From the NCBI GenBank assembly GCA_024699855.1, contig JAMPIQ010000001.1, positions 4,154,001-4,218,000 on the forward strand: a DNA stretch of 64,000 nucleotides, read 5' to 3'. Shown here piece after piece: positions 22,686 to 35,500 of this stretch. The stretch comes from Aphelenchoides besseyi. Its lineage: Eukaryota; Nematoda; Chromadorea; Rhabditida; Aphelenchoididae. The first letter of the stretch is position 1, and each line of letters begins with the position of its first letter. Both the position numbers and the translations under genes were made by a program. A model generated the notes under the pieces. It had not been told where the DNA came from. It was given only the letters and a program-made list of their open reading frames with translations, and searched no databases.

Positions 22686-23953
22686 TTAACGATTAGACAT
22701 GAAAGAAGTAGAATTTGCGGTTGCATTGTATTTGGATAAACACGGGAATTTCGCTTGAATGAGAAACGTCAATGCGGTTGTGATCACAGAGGCGCCAGTT
22801 AGCAGAAACGGTTTCGATATGGTGGTCATTCCGAATATTTGCATTCCCAAATCATTTTGATTGGCATGTGCAATGAAAATGCTGGCCAGCTCGTAAACTC
22901 TTCGATTCAGCTTCTTCCACAAACGCGGGTTCGAACATAAATTCACGTATGTTTTCGATGCTTCGGTTTGTATCTTCGACGGAATGTAAAGAAGATAGAT
23001 GATTTTGACGAAGCCGAGAATTACTTCTGGAGACGTTAACAAAGCATCTAAGAATTTGACGCGTGCACGAACAAATAACGTGAAGAAAGTAAACGTCAAT
23101 AGTGGAATGTTGGTGATGAACATCGCAAGACCGAACTTGGAGAACGTCTCTGACAAGTATCGAATGCGACTTGAAATAACCAAATGACGTTCGAAATGAG
23201 TACGTAATTTTGTTTCCAGAGTCTCATCATTTATCGTGTCGTAACCAACTTCTTGAAGAGATTTGTTTAGTTGTCTCAATTCCGCGACCATAAACAACGC
23301 TTGTTTAGCAACAATCGAAATTACCATTATGTAGGCGGCTGACATAAAAGCTCCAAAAAACAACATCAAAGGCGAGAGTTTTGGATGAATGAATGCCTGA
23401 ACGTTAATGTGATTGATCTTATGTTATTTGTCTTACATTAACTGTTTGGATGTTGAAGAATGTGCCTTCACGTCCTGTCAATCTAATCATTACCGTAACT
23501 CCAACCGTTAAACCAATGCATGAGACAAGAAAGAGTGTGGAAGTAACAGTGATTTTTCGTGCAACTTTCAGGATGCTAATGCTGCCGTTTTTGAGATGCT
23601 CACTGATCTCTTTCAGTACTCCCGTGTCTTGCCATCTTATAAAAAAGGTCTACGCATTCAACAATGGTTATTATTCCAAGTCCAAAACATACCATCGCAA
23701 TACACGACTGAATTTGCCATGCGAGTATAATTACGTAAGATGCATAGATCGCCGAGAATTTAAGATAATAAATGATATGGCATAGAATATACGTAGTTAT
23801 ATAATAACATACAAAAAGCAATAAGTATGCAAAAATGCGATGAACAGTACGAGCAGTTGCATTCTCGTGTTGATAGTATAAACCACTAAGAAAGAAGATA
23901 CGCCGAATATAAACCGAATATTCGCATATAGCAGTTGATTTCGTTGATTCCAT
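22686..23953 (-). CDS. Gustatory-receptor-like 7TM protein with a possible frameshift
   Basis: Start ATG at 23953; first coding block 23953-23437, intron 23436-23397, last exon 23396-22686 with stop. The last exon (237 codons) carries LRQLNKSLQEVGYD, four hydrophobic segments and a terminal ITTALTFLIQAKF, a variant of the gustatory-receptor-like TM7 signature. The block 23953-23437 is open in two different frames that meet at a run of six A (23641-23646, T6 on the coding strand). Deleting one T would fuse them. Alternatively a 46-bp intron (gtagac...aaagag, phase 0, poor acceptor) would join them and give a loop length like the neighbouring paralogue. So the gene is either intact with a weak intron, a sequencing error, or a recent pseudogene. 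Full length would be about 395-415 residues. Confidence 0.82.
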
Positions 23954-26061
23954 TTATTCAACTGATGACTTTCTTTCGGTCCGCTAGACTAAATGCGGAA
24001 GATTAGACGTAAGAACGATCTAATTACGGAAATCAGAGGTTGCTGTTGCGAACATATGATGCTTGAACTACACCGTTGGAATCAATTGGTTCGTGTATTT
24101 TATGTTAAACAACTTTGCAGAATTACATCAACTTATTAAACAAACACCCATAATTGATTAGAAAGAACAAAACTACTGTTATAATGAAATGATCTTTGAA
24201 GAAAAAAAGAAAACGATTGAATAACTTCCTCGACACTTCCGTACGTCTGGCCATCTTCTGTCTTCAAATTGCAACATTAGACCTCTTAAAATACAGTATC
24301 CGATCTAATACTTGATCAAGCATTTGTATTTATAAGACTTGTGACTGTTGATTGATATTGTTCATAGACTTCATTCTCAGTTCTTTGGATGTTATACGTC
24401 ACGTTGATTGGCGTTGTTTTGTACATGATCTGTGACGCTGCGTGATCTGGAGTTTATCTTAATTGTAATCCAAAACTTCGTTCACTGACACACTCGGGAG
24501 TATCGATTTCAGCGCATTTGAGTTGAACAAGAACTCTATCCGAGAAGGCAGTTGTGTTATTTTACGTGCGACTGACGATCAAACTCACTGACATGTCATT
24601 TCCTACACCCAAAATGGCGATGGAACAAGTGATCATCCCGATGCCACCGGCCAAAAAGTCTCGAAAGAAAACGGTCAAAGAAAGTGTTTGCGTTCGAATA
24701 GTTTATTCACAGAATTTCAGCTTCACAGTTTGTTGATTGGCAAACTACTTTCAGGAGTTGAGGGTAAGTAGGCAGATTTTCTGTACGCAAATACAACAAT
24801 GACTATAAACATGTTTGAATAGCCACGCTCATTTGCATCTCATCAATCCAAACAAATTGGGTACTTTACCACAACAAACATTTCGCGCACTCACCGGAAA
24901 CTGTTGAGCGTCATTGAGAACGAATCCCATCGGTGGTCTCGTTCTTTTTCACTCACTATTGACGACCGATATCGAGGGTTCATGAAGCAAAACAAAGCTC
25001 AGTGAGTTTCCACGTTTGCAGTACAATTCGATACGCGAATTGCGGTCGCTGTTCATTTTGCGGCCTTCGATCCGCAAACTTTTTCTAACCGAAATGGACA
25101 CACTCGACGAGCAAAATTCGATTTCGAGTCTCTCGATTCGCTCTGCAACTGTTTTGTACTCTTTTCACCATTGAACCTCTTGTTTCTGTTAGCCGGACAC
25201 GACAACCGTTGGACGAGGAGCTTCATCCGGGAATACGAATTACCGGGTGTTCTTTAACGTCGAATAAACTTCGCGACCAACTTCGATTTCTTCAAAGCTA
25301 CGAAGTGAATGGCATTCGTTCAAATTTGAAGCTAAACGACTTTTTGAAGCGGCAAAAAACAATTCTTTTCGTCTTTATTTTCGACTTTTGACTATCAGTC
25401 CAGCGGAATTGAAATAAACGCGGGACGCAAATTCAACGCCGAGGGCCACTTTTCTGCCAGTGCCCTTGGGGATGGATGCTCACTCGGCGAAACGTCCACA
25501 ATTGCTTTCAATTCATTTGACTTTCTGATCCTCAGATGTTTCGGCCTTTTCGAACAGAAACTTTCCGATGACTCATCAGTCAACATTGTTTTCTAGCAAA
25601 CACGCAGGCGGTCAACTTTGACGCAACATTTCTTCTCGTTGATAAGATTGTTTGTACGTAGGAAGGTTTGCAGTCGAAATGTTGGGAAGGGATTACTGAC
25701 TGTGGCTTCGTTTTCACAGACTTTTTGGCGGATTACCTCACAAAACATTCGTTTTACGATTTCGTGCACCGATATCGTTTTCTCATTCAATCAAACTCAT
25801 TTGTTTGAGTTGCTCATAAAACGAAGGGAAAATGAGCTAAACATGCGTTCTCGACTACTCTTCGGCTCTCCGTCCAAAAGTCGTTAGTTATTCTTCCTGT
25901 TGCGGTCATCTCAACTTCCGAGTCTATTCGTCTTTCGTTTGCCGAAAGTGAAGAAGCGCGAGCTTGAGAATTTTTGCTCGCTTTCACTTTCAACCTTTAG
26001 TTTGTAGGACTGTCTAATGAATGTTGTTTACTTTCAGCCTCGACATTCCAAACTTCTCAAG
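23954..26061. other. Intergenic between receptor and TRPA genes
   Basis: No ankyrin repeat or other domain found on either strand. A minus-strand piece near 24600-24700 reads FFRDFLAGGIGMITCSI, reminiscent of a mitochondrial-carrier first helix, but it lacks an acceptor and start. The stretch presumably contains the divergent promoters of the gustatory-receptor-like gene (minus) and the TRPA gene (plus). Confidence 0.5.
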
Positions 26062-28027
26062 ATGGATCCTCAGGCTCGTCTCGATCTCATAAAAAAGATT
26101 CCGATGACCGACGAAAACAGAATTCAGTACGTGGCCGTTCTCTCCGTACGTTCATTTTCGTTTCAGAGAACGACTCGACATTTACAATCAACGAACGCTC
26201 GTTTTTGAGAACGAAGAGAAAGTGGTGTATCTCTTCGATTACAACAAAAGTGAGACTGGTGGTAAGGTTTTCTTCTCTATCTTTTGAGTGCTTTTATTCG
26301 CCTTTCCAACACTTTGACATTATGTTTATAATTAAAACGAAATAACAACTTAATCTCAATGACTTCAATGAATTTAGATGTCGGAAGATCTGAAATTATC
26401 AACCGCCATGTTCTCAAAAAACTGGTATGTTCGTTTTCGTATTTTTGATTCTGATTTCGTATTTAGAAAGACAGCGGTCATTGGACTGTACTCAGGCATC
26501 CTCTTGTGTTGAATTACATCGATCAAATTCTGCTGAGGTAAGTGATGACATCATTTGATAACGACCCAAACGACGTATTCAAATTTGTAAACAAACGACT
26601 TCAGATGTACTCTCTTTTATACGATACACATAATCGTCAATTTTGTTCTCTTGTTTCTACTCTACAGTTACATACTTGGACCGACGGTCGAGAAGAACAT
26701 AGTAGTGACTGTGATCATAACTTTTTTCGTTTTCTTCATGGTTGTGAAAGCAGCTCTTAAACTACAGACTGGATGGAACAGTGTTAGCTTTTGGTTTAAG
26801 ATTTCATATCTTTTTACACTTATCACTTACGCCATAACTCTGCTGTACGTGTATAGTCCATTTGTCTTTAAATTCGATAACTTTCATCCCGAGTTGAAAC
26901 AAACGATTGCTTGGTTTCTCCCAATTGTTGCCGTTCTTTCATCATGGGTTAGTTCGACAACAGCAACTGCTGGTTAAGAGCATTGCAGATTAACTGTCTT
27001 TTTGTTTTACGAAAATCGCCGTGCGGTATTTACGTTGCCATGATGTCCAAAATTCTTCGTTCATTCTTGGGTACAACAGTCATTTGGATCCCTAGTAAGA
27101 CTACAATTAATGTTCGCCATACATCGTTTTTTCAGCACTATTCAGCTTTGCGTTTGCTTTTCAACTGATAATGAGAGATTCGGGGTATGTTCGGATCATT
27201 TTGTTGTCTGATTTGCAGTTTAGAACTCAACCGTGGGATGATCCGCATATTTCCAATGCAACTTCGATTTTCATGGCAATGTTTCAATCATTCACAAAAA
27301 CATCAGCAATGATGATCGGTGAAGTGGAGGCGAATGATATCTTGGAGCGACGAAACTTGTTGGCTAATCTTTTGCTAATTGCGTTTGAAGTTATCACAGT
27401 TATTTTGCTCATGAATCTGATGGTCTCGTTAGCAGTTGGAGACGTAAACGAACTGCGTCAATCTTCCGAAGAGTATCTGCTTCGTATTAAAGTAAGTTTA
27501 CGATTAGAGGAACAATAAAATATCTGCAGGTCAATTACTGCATTGAGAGTTTGCATCTCTCCGAACAAGTTTCACTCTTGGATTCACTCCCTTTCATCAA
27601 CGTTTTGCATCGATCAATTACAAACAATGTAATTGTTTTAAGCAAAAATAACAACCAAGTATACTCCTATCACTTCAAAGCGATTCGTAAGCCCCACATG
27701 TTCGATTAAAACCAACATGTTGATTTAGGTGCTCGGTTCTTCAACGAAAGTAACGTGTTGCAAAGAGATTCCCAAGAAGTCTTCGAACTGATAATGAATT
27801 CTACCGGATTGAAAGTGAAAAAAGAGAATCTGAGTTCCAAGTCCACACTAATGGCGTTAAAGGACTGCACTTTTCGATTGACTGAAGCAGCACCGTCGGG
27901 AGTCTGTTTGGTTGTTAATCCCGATCATCGCAACGAAATCAATCGTCTAACCGATCAAGAAAACTCGTGGCAGAAGTATCAACGATGGTTGATTGGCTTG
28001 AATTGGCGAGGACTTTTGAACTATTGA
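26062..28027 (+). CDS. TRPA-type cation channel core, no ankyrin repeats visible
   Basis: Ten exons join in frame: 26062-26126, 26167-26261, 26378-26424, 26467-26537, 26605-26947, 26989-27094, 27136-27184, 27224-27491, 27530-27686 and 27729-28027, giving 499 residues. Pre-S1 text VLRHPLVLNYIDQILLR, then six hydrophobic segments, with INCLFVLRKSPCGIYVAMM before S5, a pore region with AMMIGEVEAND, and S6 ending NLMVSLAVGDVNEL, closely follow TRPA1 (S5-pore-S6 ending in LIGLAVGD). TRPA channels are plasma-membrane cation channels activated by irritants, heat or touch. The family norm is about 1,000-1,200 residues with 14-17 N-terminal ankyrin repeats. Here only about 60 residues precede the pre-S1 region, and none of the 2 kb upstream encodes ankyrin repeats. 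A TTTCAG acceptor lies at 26037, 24 bp before the ATG, so a remote 5' exon or trans-spliced leader is possible. Confidence 0.9.
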
Positions 28028-28088
28028 ACATGCTTCAAGCACTGATTCTTACTAGATCTACCTCCTTTTTAACTTTTATAACATTTGT

Positions 28089-28094
28089 AATAAA
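28089..28094 (+). terminator. Polyadenylation signal of the TRPA gene
   Basis: AATAAA 62 bp after the stop. The reverse-strand signal of the semaphorin gene (28103-28108) lies just beyond it, so the two transcripts should overlap. Confidence 0.7.
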
Positions 28095-28102
28095 CCAACT
28101 TA

Positions 28103-28108
28103 TTTATT
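28103..28108 (-). terminator. Polyadenylation signal of the semaphorin gene
   Basis: TTTATT on the plus strand reads AATAAA on the minus strand, about 195 bp past the semaphorin stop. Confidence 0.55.
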
Positions 28109-28301
28109 GCGTTCGAAATATTAAACAATAGTTTCACCAGTATAAAAGACCCGCAAATGAAATGAGAAAATTGAAATGCAAATAAAATTCTGGTAATTTA
28201 AATGGCACACAAAAACATTGCAGATGATAGTGCCGACCCGTGGAAAAGAAAAGGCAAGAGCTCCAGTGAGAAACACGTTTTGAGGATTGGTTTTTTTTTG
28301 A

Positions 28302-31300
28302 CTAATAATGAATCGACGGTACAGTACTCCCGTCCAAATGTATCGAAATTTCACCCAACGGTCCTCTTCGCAGTGTTCCGTGAACTGGCGGTAGAGTCGA
28401 TTTTTCACTAAACGTGTCGGTTGGTCCAAATGCGTTGATTACTGAATGCACTGATGTCTTCGGCATCTGAATCGTCACATTCGGTTTCTTGCGTCTTGAC
28501 TTTTTGTTTCGATTTCGATAGCAAATGACCAACATAATCACGGTCTGAGTAACAAGAATCAAAAGTCCAAATGCAATCCAAGGAGCATAACCATAACCGG
28601 CACTTTGACCTGAAAATAGAAGCGTTAAACTGTTGCTTTATTTTGTTGCCTACTCTCGACTTCGTTAGCAATTATGGGCGATGAATCAACGGACGCCGTG
28701 ATATGTGCTTTTCGTTGTTCTTCAGTCACTGTACAATTGCATTTTGTTCGAAATTCGTGTCTTCTTTCCAGGTCACAATTGCAATTAGTTGATCCTGGAG
28801 AACTTGAAATGCTGTCGTTCAAAAGCAGTGGAACATCTTTGGCTTTTGATGACGAGATCTTTGGCTTTCGCGTAAGAAACGGTTTTTCAACAATTCGAGC
28901 TTCATCGCAGATCTTCGAACGTTTTTCAAGTACGTCTTGATAAGCGAACTTTTGTTTAACACTGAAAATCGACTTTTAGTTTCACTCACTACTCGATACC
29001 TACTCTTTAACGTTTGTGCATTCGCCGTGATACCAAACACAATGCGGATCTCGAGCCTGAATGCAATCGTCACAAGTCGAATAAGATGAACAAAAATGCA
29101 ATGGTAAACGAAAGACCATGGAGTCAGTGACGACAATCAACCAACGATTCTTAGCGATTAGAAGTCGACGAATCGGCAACTGAAATGTGTTCTTAATTGG
29201 ATTGCTTATGGTTTTGACTAACGTTAGAGAGTCTGAAAATCGACACCTGATGCATAGGATCTTCTTCGTTGGTCGAATTCCACCCGCTCGCATGAGCCAA
29301 ATTGACTATTTTGAAGACGTTGCCTTGATCCGTTCCGACGTACAAAACGTCTACTTGGCCTTCTTGAGTTTGAACTCCTTCGAGAACAACGATTTGATTG
29401 TAGTGATCGCCACCCCGATGAATTCCAACTGCACGTCCAAAAACATTCGGAACACTGTCGGCAAGAATCGGAAATTGACGTCTTGCAATCATGTCATCTT
29501 CGCTCAAATCCCGAGAGTCATTTTGACATTGACCGATTTTGGTAGTACGATCGATATCTTTCTATAAATGCATGTTATGAATTTTATAAGTGTAATCGGT
29601 TAGCATACTCGTTGCTTTCTGATCCACTTTCTTTTCTCCGACTCAAAAGCCAAGTAATCGGAAGTGGCAAACAACTCGTCGATTTGATTCAAATCGAAGG
29701 CACAGACAACAGAGTGTCGAAGGAAATTGAACTCCGAGACAAAGGTCGCGTAGACGATTGATCTGCCTTTTTGTTTTGTGATGTTAGAAATCGAAATGAT
29801 CTGAAACAAATGAATACTTTGGTGGTTACATGGTTGCTGGGTTACCTCATCGAAATAAAACTGTCTGTTTCCCTGTGGAATACCACAGGTAACTCGGATC
29901 TTCGCAAATGTCGTCCACTCGGTTTCGTAGGGACTCGGTCCGCCCTTATCGTTCTTACAGACCCTCGCAACTCGTGAATAGGTGGCCGATTCGGACGCTT
30001 CAGAGGCCTCTTCACGAAAGAAGAAATAAACAAACTGAAAGATAAGCTTGTAGTTACTGTATTAATTTGTGTTAGTTAATCATTTTAATGACTCAATTTG
30101 CTCATCAGACGACCGGAAGTGATCAATTTTAAATGTTTGTTTGCTATCGATAAACGCGAGCGGAAATGAGTTGGTTTTACAAAAGAAATGTAGTTCTTCT
30201 CGTTTGTTCGAAACGTCGACCTCCGCCTGTGTTGAGACTCGCGCTGCTGGAAGGCCGATCTTATCGGAGAAGAACGTTTTTTGGCACCGGCGGCCTCATT
30301 TATTATTTTGAGAATGGCACTTTCGTTTCAATTGCCGTTCCATCCTCTGTTCCTTCAAGGACACTTCGAGAACAAAACGATTTGTAATTCTCGTTAATGG
30401 GATTAAGCACAATGAACAAGCAATTACCTTCTCGGAATGAAGTGCACCAACGAACTGCGGTTTGTTCAGCATTTTGCGTTGAGATCGTAGCCCACGGTCA
30501 TTTGGTGCGCTGATGTTCTTGCGAAAGATCAAACTGTCTGCTCCAGCGAAATCGGCAACTAAAAAGACGAACTAAGCGGTCGTTCAAAAAGCCGATATTT
30601 TGAATTCGTTGCACAAGCCTTAGATCTTATCGAAATTTGTACCGACAAGACGCGCAACTGAACGATAAAGTCGAAAAGTTACCTGTGGCTGAGTAGAGGA
30701 AATCGTCTTCTCGATAAAAAGTTGTGTTGTGTGTTGGGTCCATAGGCGAAATACCGAGTCCAGAGAACTCCAAGAAAACCTTCTGGGTCACGTGATCGAC
30801 AACTCGACACAACGGTTGATATGCATTAGTCCCACAAATGAGCATATGACCGTTTCGTTCATCCCGACTCAACACCCGCACAAAGTTTCGACAGGAGTTC
30901 TGTAATCATTCCTTATGTTTTGTTGTTGTTGAGTTCTTTACCGAATCAGAAGTTTTCATTGCACAGTCGGAAACCGTTGAAGCTTCGGGTTTCCAATCAT
31001 ACAACGACTGTCGTTCGAACTGTTCGATACTAATGTTATGCACGGAATCTCTGAAAAGAGTTAAAGTCGTTAATCGAATGCGCTTTCCGTTGATTGTTTT
31101 TGACGATTGACAGTTTGCGAAAAGTTTTCGTCATTTCCAATTTTACGATCTTCGTCGGAAAATCAAATGTTGCGTCTTATACTCGAAAATCGTCTTCATA
31201 GTCGTTAAAGAACCTACGCAGCTCCGATGACTATGTTGTCGCCATCAACTTCCAAGAGTCGAAAGTAGTCGAGATGGTCCACTTGATGAGCACTGGGATA

Positions 31301-32538
31301 ACGTCGGAGCTCGGGATGTTTGGAGTCTGAAAACGTGTTTATTCGAATCTGTTCACTTTGTCTTAGTTACTGTTCTTCAAGTGGCAAACGAAGCGAAAAG
31401 GCGCATCTTAAATTCGCTCTTAATATCTGATGAGTTTCCACTCATTGGAACTCAACGACAATAATTTCAGTTTGAGACATGAGGATAATTGGCATGTTCG
31501 TCGATGTCGCTCTTAAGATCAAATTCGGAAAAGTTTGCGCGCCGATTTCTACCTCTTCACCGACAAATTCGAGTGCCGATTTACATTTCGACAGCGGAAT
31601 CATGTTTTCAATTAGATCGAAAGAGCACATATCCGCTAATAATATTTGTTCTCTAAGATAACCCAAATGTCATCTTCGACTGAAGTGCGCAGTTTTCCAC
31701 TTGTCGAAGATCAGATAAGCGAATTTGAAACAAAAACAAGTGGATCCCATTAGCTACTCATAATCGTTTTGGATCACTGAATGCAACGCCCGGAGGCACA
31801 AACGAGCGTGTTAACAAAAACCCGCAGCTGATCGGCTCCGATAAGGTGGCCAAACCGGTTAAGAGGTGATTGTAAACGAGTGTTTTCAGTCCTCTACAAT
31901 GCTTAAACTACTTTAGTACAAGGCACCTTCTTGTTTGAAATTTGAAACAAAAATCATATTTCATGTTTCAGTTGATCTCATGCTGCGCAATCGTGAGCTG
32001 AAACAAAATATTTGTTTGCGGACTCCCTCCGGCGACTAATCCATCGACTCGGTTCAACGTTCCGCCGTCTAAGCGGCTTAATCGATGCAATGGGGGCTCC
32101 CGATTTGTGAGGTAATTCGAAAGCTGCTGATTTCGGAAAGTCGTTCAACTTCATCGATGGCAAAACGTGACTCAACGATCGTTTTTTAATACGCAAAATT
32201 GAACACACCAATCGACCTCCAATTCTCCCTCACGTATGACGGACGAATCCACGAGTCATTTGATGCAAAACGACTCACGTTGGCGAGAAGGACGATTTGG
32301 CAAGAGAGTTTTTGTGGTTCTCGAACGTCGCGCAATTTTCACATTTTCCGCGTTTTACGACCACACCACAAGACGAAAAGAAGCCAAAACCCTTTTGATT
32401 TGTGTTACAAACCTTCGAAAATATCGAAACCCTGGACTCACCTGCTTTCGTGAAATCGTAGAGTTGCGGCTCCGACTGAACTCCGAGTGCCAAAATCGAA
32501 AGGAAAAATGAAATGAATTGGACGTTTACTGACATCAT
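28302..32538 (-). CDS. Transmembrane semaphorin (class 1-like)
   Basis: Eleven exons: 32538-32442, 31326-31218, 31050-30942, 30899-30683, 30558-30428, 30034-29846, 29800-29609, 29561-29223, 29179-29004, 28961-28654 and 28609-28302, in frame, 724 residues. A signal peptide (MMSVNVQFISFFLSILALGV) is followed by a full Sema domain with DHLDYFRLLEVDGDN, CGTNAYQPLC, YFFFREEASE, YSRVARVCKNDKGG, VYATFVSEFNFL and VLYVGTDQGNVFKI. Then comes a PSI domain (CDDCIQARDPHCVWY), a linker, a single membrane helix (PWIAFGLLILVTQTVIML) and an approximately 70-residue cytoplasmic tail. No immunoglobulin domain is visible between PSI and the membrane. Semaphorins of this layout act through plexins in axon guidance and epidermal morphogenesis (C. 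elegans smp-1/smp-2). The gene converges on the TRPA gene. Confidence 0.95.
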
Positions 32539-35500
32539 GACGTTCAATGCTTGTCGTGATACAATTTCCGGCTCATACCGTCAATCTGAAACGAACACAT
32601 CACACGCCGAAGTCCAAAGGATCGCGATTGAACGAAACGGCAAGAACGCGAAGTGGGTCAAACGTCCGGTTTCGAGGATTTCAGCAAAAAAACCAGCAAA
32701 ATGCTGATCGCCCAGCTCCAAGAGAACTCGTCGAAGTCCACAACCGCCCGTCTAGAAGTCGTCCGATTGAACTCCTATCGACGGCACACGGAAAGTGCCG
32801 ATGAACACCGAAAATGCGGTTGAAGTCAATTTGCGACGACAAAACGGAAAAGTTGAGTGTGCGACACTCATGAATACTCAGGAATAAACGGACGGAGGTA
32901 CGCGTTGTCGAAGGCACTGCGCGGCGTCGATTGCGAGCGAGCAAGAGGTTAACCTTGACGAACAACAAAACGGTAAAATTGGCAACAACAACAAAAAGAT
33001 CGAGAAGCTCGAATGGCAAACGTCCAACACAGTCGACCAGCGGCTATTCGTTTTGATTCATAAAGGATGATGACTCATCGACAAGCCCAATTCTCGCCCC
33101 TCAACGTCCGATCGCCGTTTACGAATCGCGGTCGAAATTACGTAAAAATGGAAATTACGTTTTTTGCCTTCCAACTCGTGAGCAACAACTTCGAAACGAG
33201 CGTTTGCCTTTCCTTATCGTCCAATTTTATCAGTCGCGCAAGAAGTGGGCGGAGTCAAACTCGCTGGTCGTTTGGCAGCTCGTTGAGTTCGATCGAGAGG
33301 GTTTTCACGTTAAATGGCGCCAATTTGTTCGAAATTTCACGCGACTCAAAAACAATTCTGAAGCTCCAAAAACACGCTCAACGGATTCCCACGCAACGTC
33401 GAGGAGAAGGAAACGATTGCGCGATGACCAAAGCGGAATTACAAGAAATCATAATCGTCTGCCGACTGTTTCCTCTATCGCTCGTTTCTCATCGACTACA
33501 AGCACGCGCTCCATTAAAATTAATTACAAAAGCGAGCGGGATTCTTCTGCGCAATCAACTTACGAGTCAGATCGTTTTGAGCACGATGTAGACGATCAGT
33601 TGGTTGTCGACGAGCCGGGAAACAAACAGCAACTGGTGACTGTCGAGTTCACGTCCATTAGAGGCGACCCAAAAGCGACGGAGAGTTCGGAAAATCAACA
33701 AAACGCGCCAAATGGCGAACGTCAGAAATCCGCTGAGTGTTCGCGAAGGGCATTCGATCTCGAGCATTTTAGCCCACGGGTCACTAACTCTCGACAAATA
33801 CCATAAGGTGATGGTCAGTCGAGAAAAAACGACTGAATTTGATTCTGACTCACGATACGAAATTCTTGGGGCCTTTCTGAATGTCACTTCACGCACCTGA
33901 TGCAAATTGGACTCGTCGATGTTTCTCAGGGGACACGTAAATCGTAAAAACACATTCGAGGGCTCTTCAAAATCGACGAGCGGTAAAAACGCCAAAAAAA
34001 CATTCGACGAGATGACTTTGAACGTAAATTCTGCGGTCCCAAATTCTCTCAGTTGGTCGCGTAGAATGAAGACGATCGATGGAAAAACAAACTCCCCACC
34101 GAAATGGACGACAAGATTGCGCGGCCAACTTCCGTAGTGAAATCGACGATCGTTTCTTGCAGTGGTCGACAAGCCCCCAATATGGTGCTTCGCAAACAAT
34201 TGTTGAATGTAAACACAACAAACTAATTAGAGCACTCGATTGTAGCAGACGCGGCACAATGTGTCGAGAATTCGAAATGCAAACCGCAGAATAACGAAAC
34301 CATCGATCAAAACGACTCGGTCATTTCCGCTCAAATGTCACGACTCGGTCTCTTCGTAATCATCGAATAGCCGATAACGTCGAACTTTACAACAATTCCA
34401 GACAATGAGATAAACTTTTCAGAAGCACAAAGATTGAACCACTTCCGGCGACTACAATGTTTAATGGTTTGCGAACCCAAGGAACCACTAAGTTTGAGTA
34501 GAAAGTGTGTAAACTGGCGAAGTGTTGGGTAAACTACTGCATTCTGACAATCGGGTGCATAAGTTAACGACCGCCGATGGCAAACAAACTCGTAACCGTT
34601 TTGCGCTCGCTGGTCCAATGATGCACGTCAATAGGGACAACACGATGTTTGTTGTGCAGGACTGGAAGATGCGAAAACAATCTCAATTTAAGCCATTAAT
34701 CATCGCTCATTACAAAATGGCAGACCGCCGATGTCGTAAGCGGAAATCATGCAGCGACCGGTAGATCGAGTTTCAGTTCAGTCGCGTTGTTTGGCTTTGG
34801 GATGTTGAACGGAAGAGCGAACGCAATTTTGAGCGATCTGTTCGGCGTAATTGAGGGCTCAGCGTAATGATTGTTTTGAGACAATGAAAACGACCAATTG
34901 CTTTTTGTTATACGGTAAATCGAGGATTATCGATGAGGGTGTTCGTAAACAAATGTCGATGGAAGTGGCTCGGAATTGCGAAATGTTTGCTCAGAGTTAG
35001 CAATAAAGAAAGGTTGCGCCATTAAGCGAAGAGAAACTGTCGCCGTTCCACGCGAACTCTCTTTTTGGAGATAAACCAATGGGAAGCTAATCCAATCAGA
35101 ATTAACGAGCGCAAAGTGTTCGATGAAAAGTGGAAGAAAAACAAACGAAACCGATTGCTATTCGGCTGAGAAAAAGGCAACTAAAGTCGTGAGCAAAAAG
35201 GTAAATGAGATCGCAAGAACGGCGGACTCGTAAACTCAACGGTTGTGCCGCTAATCAAACGAATCTCCGGGTCGAGAGATGAGGTCGTTGGTAGGTGGCA
35301 GAAATCGGCAAATCTCCGAGCGAAGCCGTTTGCTTCAAGTCGCCTAATCAATGCATGTCATCAGCCGTTAATCCTCATCGTATGATGACACGAAATTAGC
35401 GTTTCACAAACGAAGCGCCAATCGAAAACAAATCGACATACGATCGCGAATGCCAGATCGTTTTCTCACAAAAACAAATTCGAAACCCGTGAATCAAAAC

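Noticed and set aside
24570..24710. Minus-strand peptide FFRDFLAGGIGMITCSI resembling a mitochondrial carrier first helix
   Set aside because: No acceptor or start codon in frame upstream (a stop is close by) and no second carrier motif PxDxxKxR found nearby; too short to claim even as a pseudogene.
33067..34199. Long overlapping open frames (174, 200 and 210 codons) on both strands
   Set aside because: Several frames are open at once over the same bases, none has domain-like composition, and no splice structure connects them; treated as chance openings in a stop-poor stretch.
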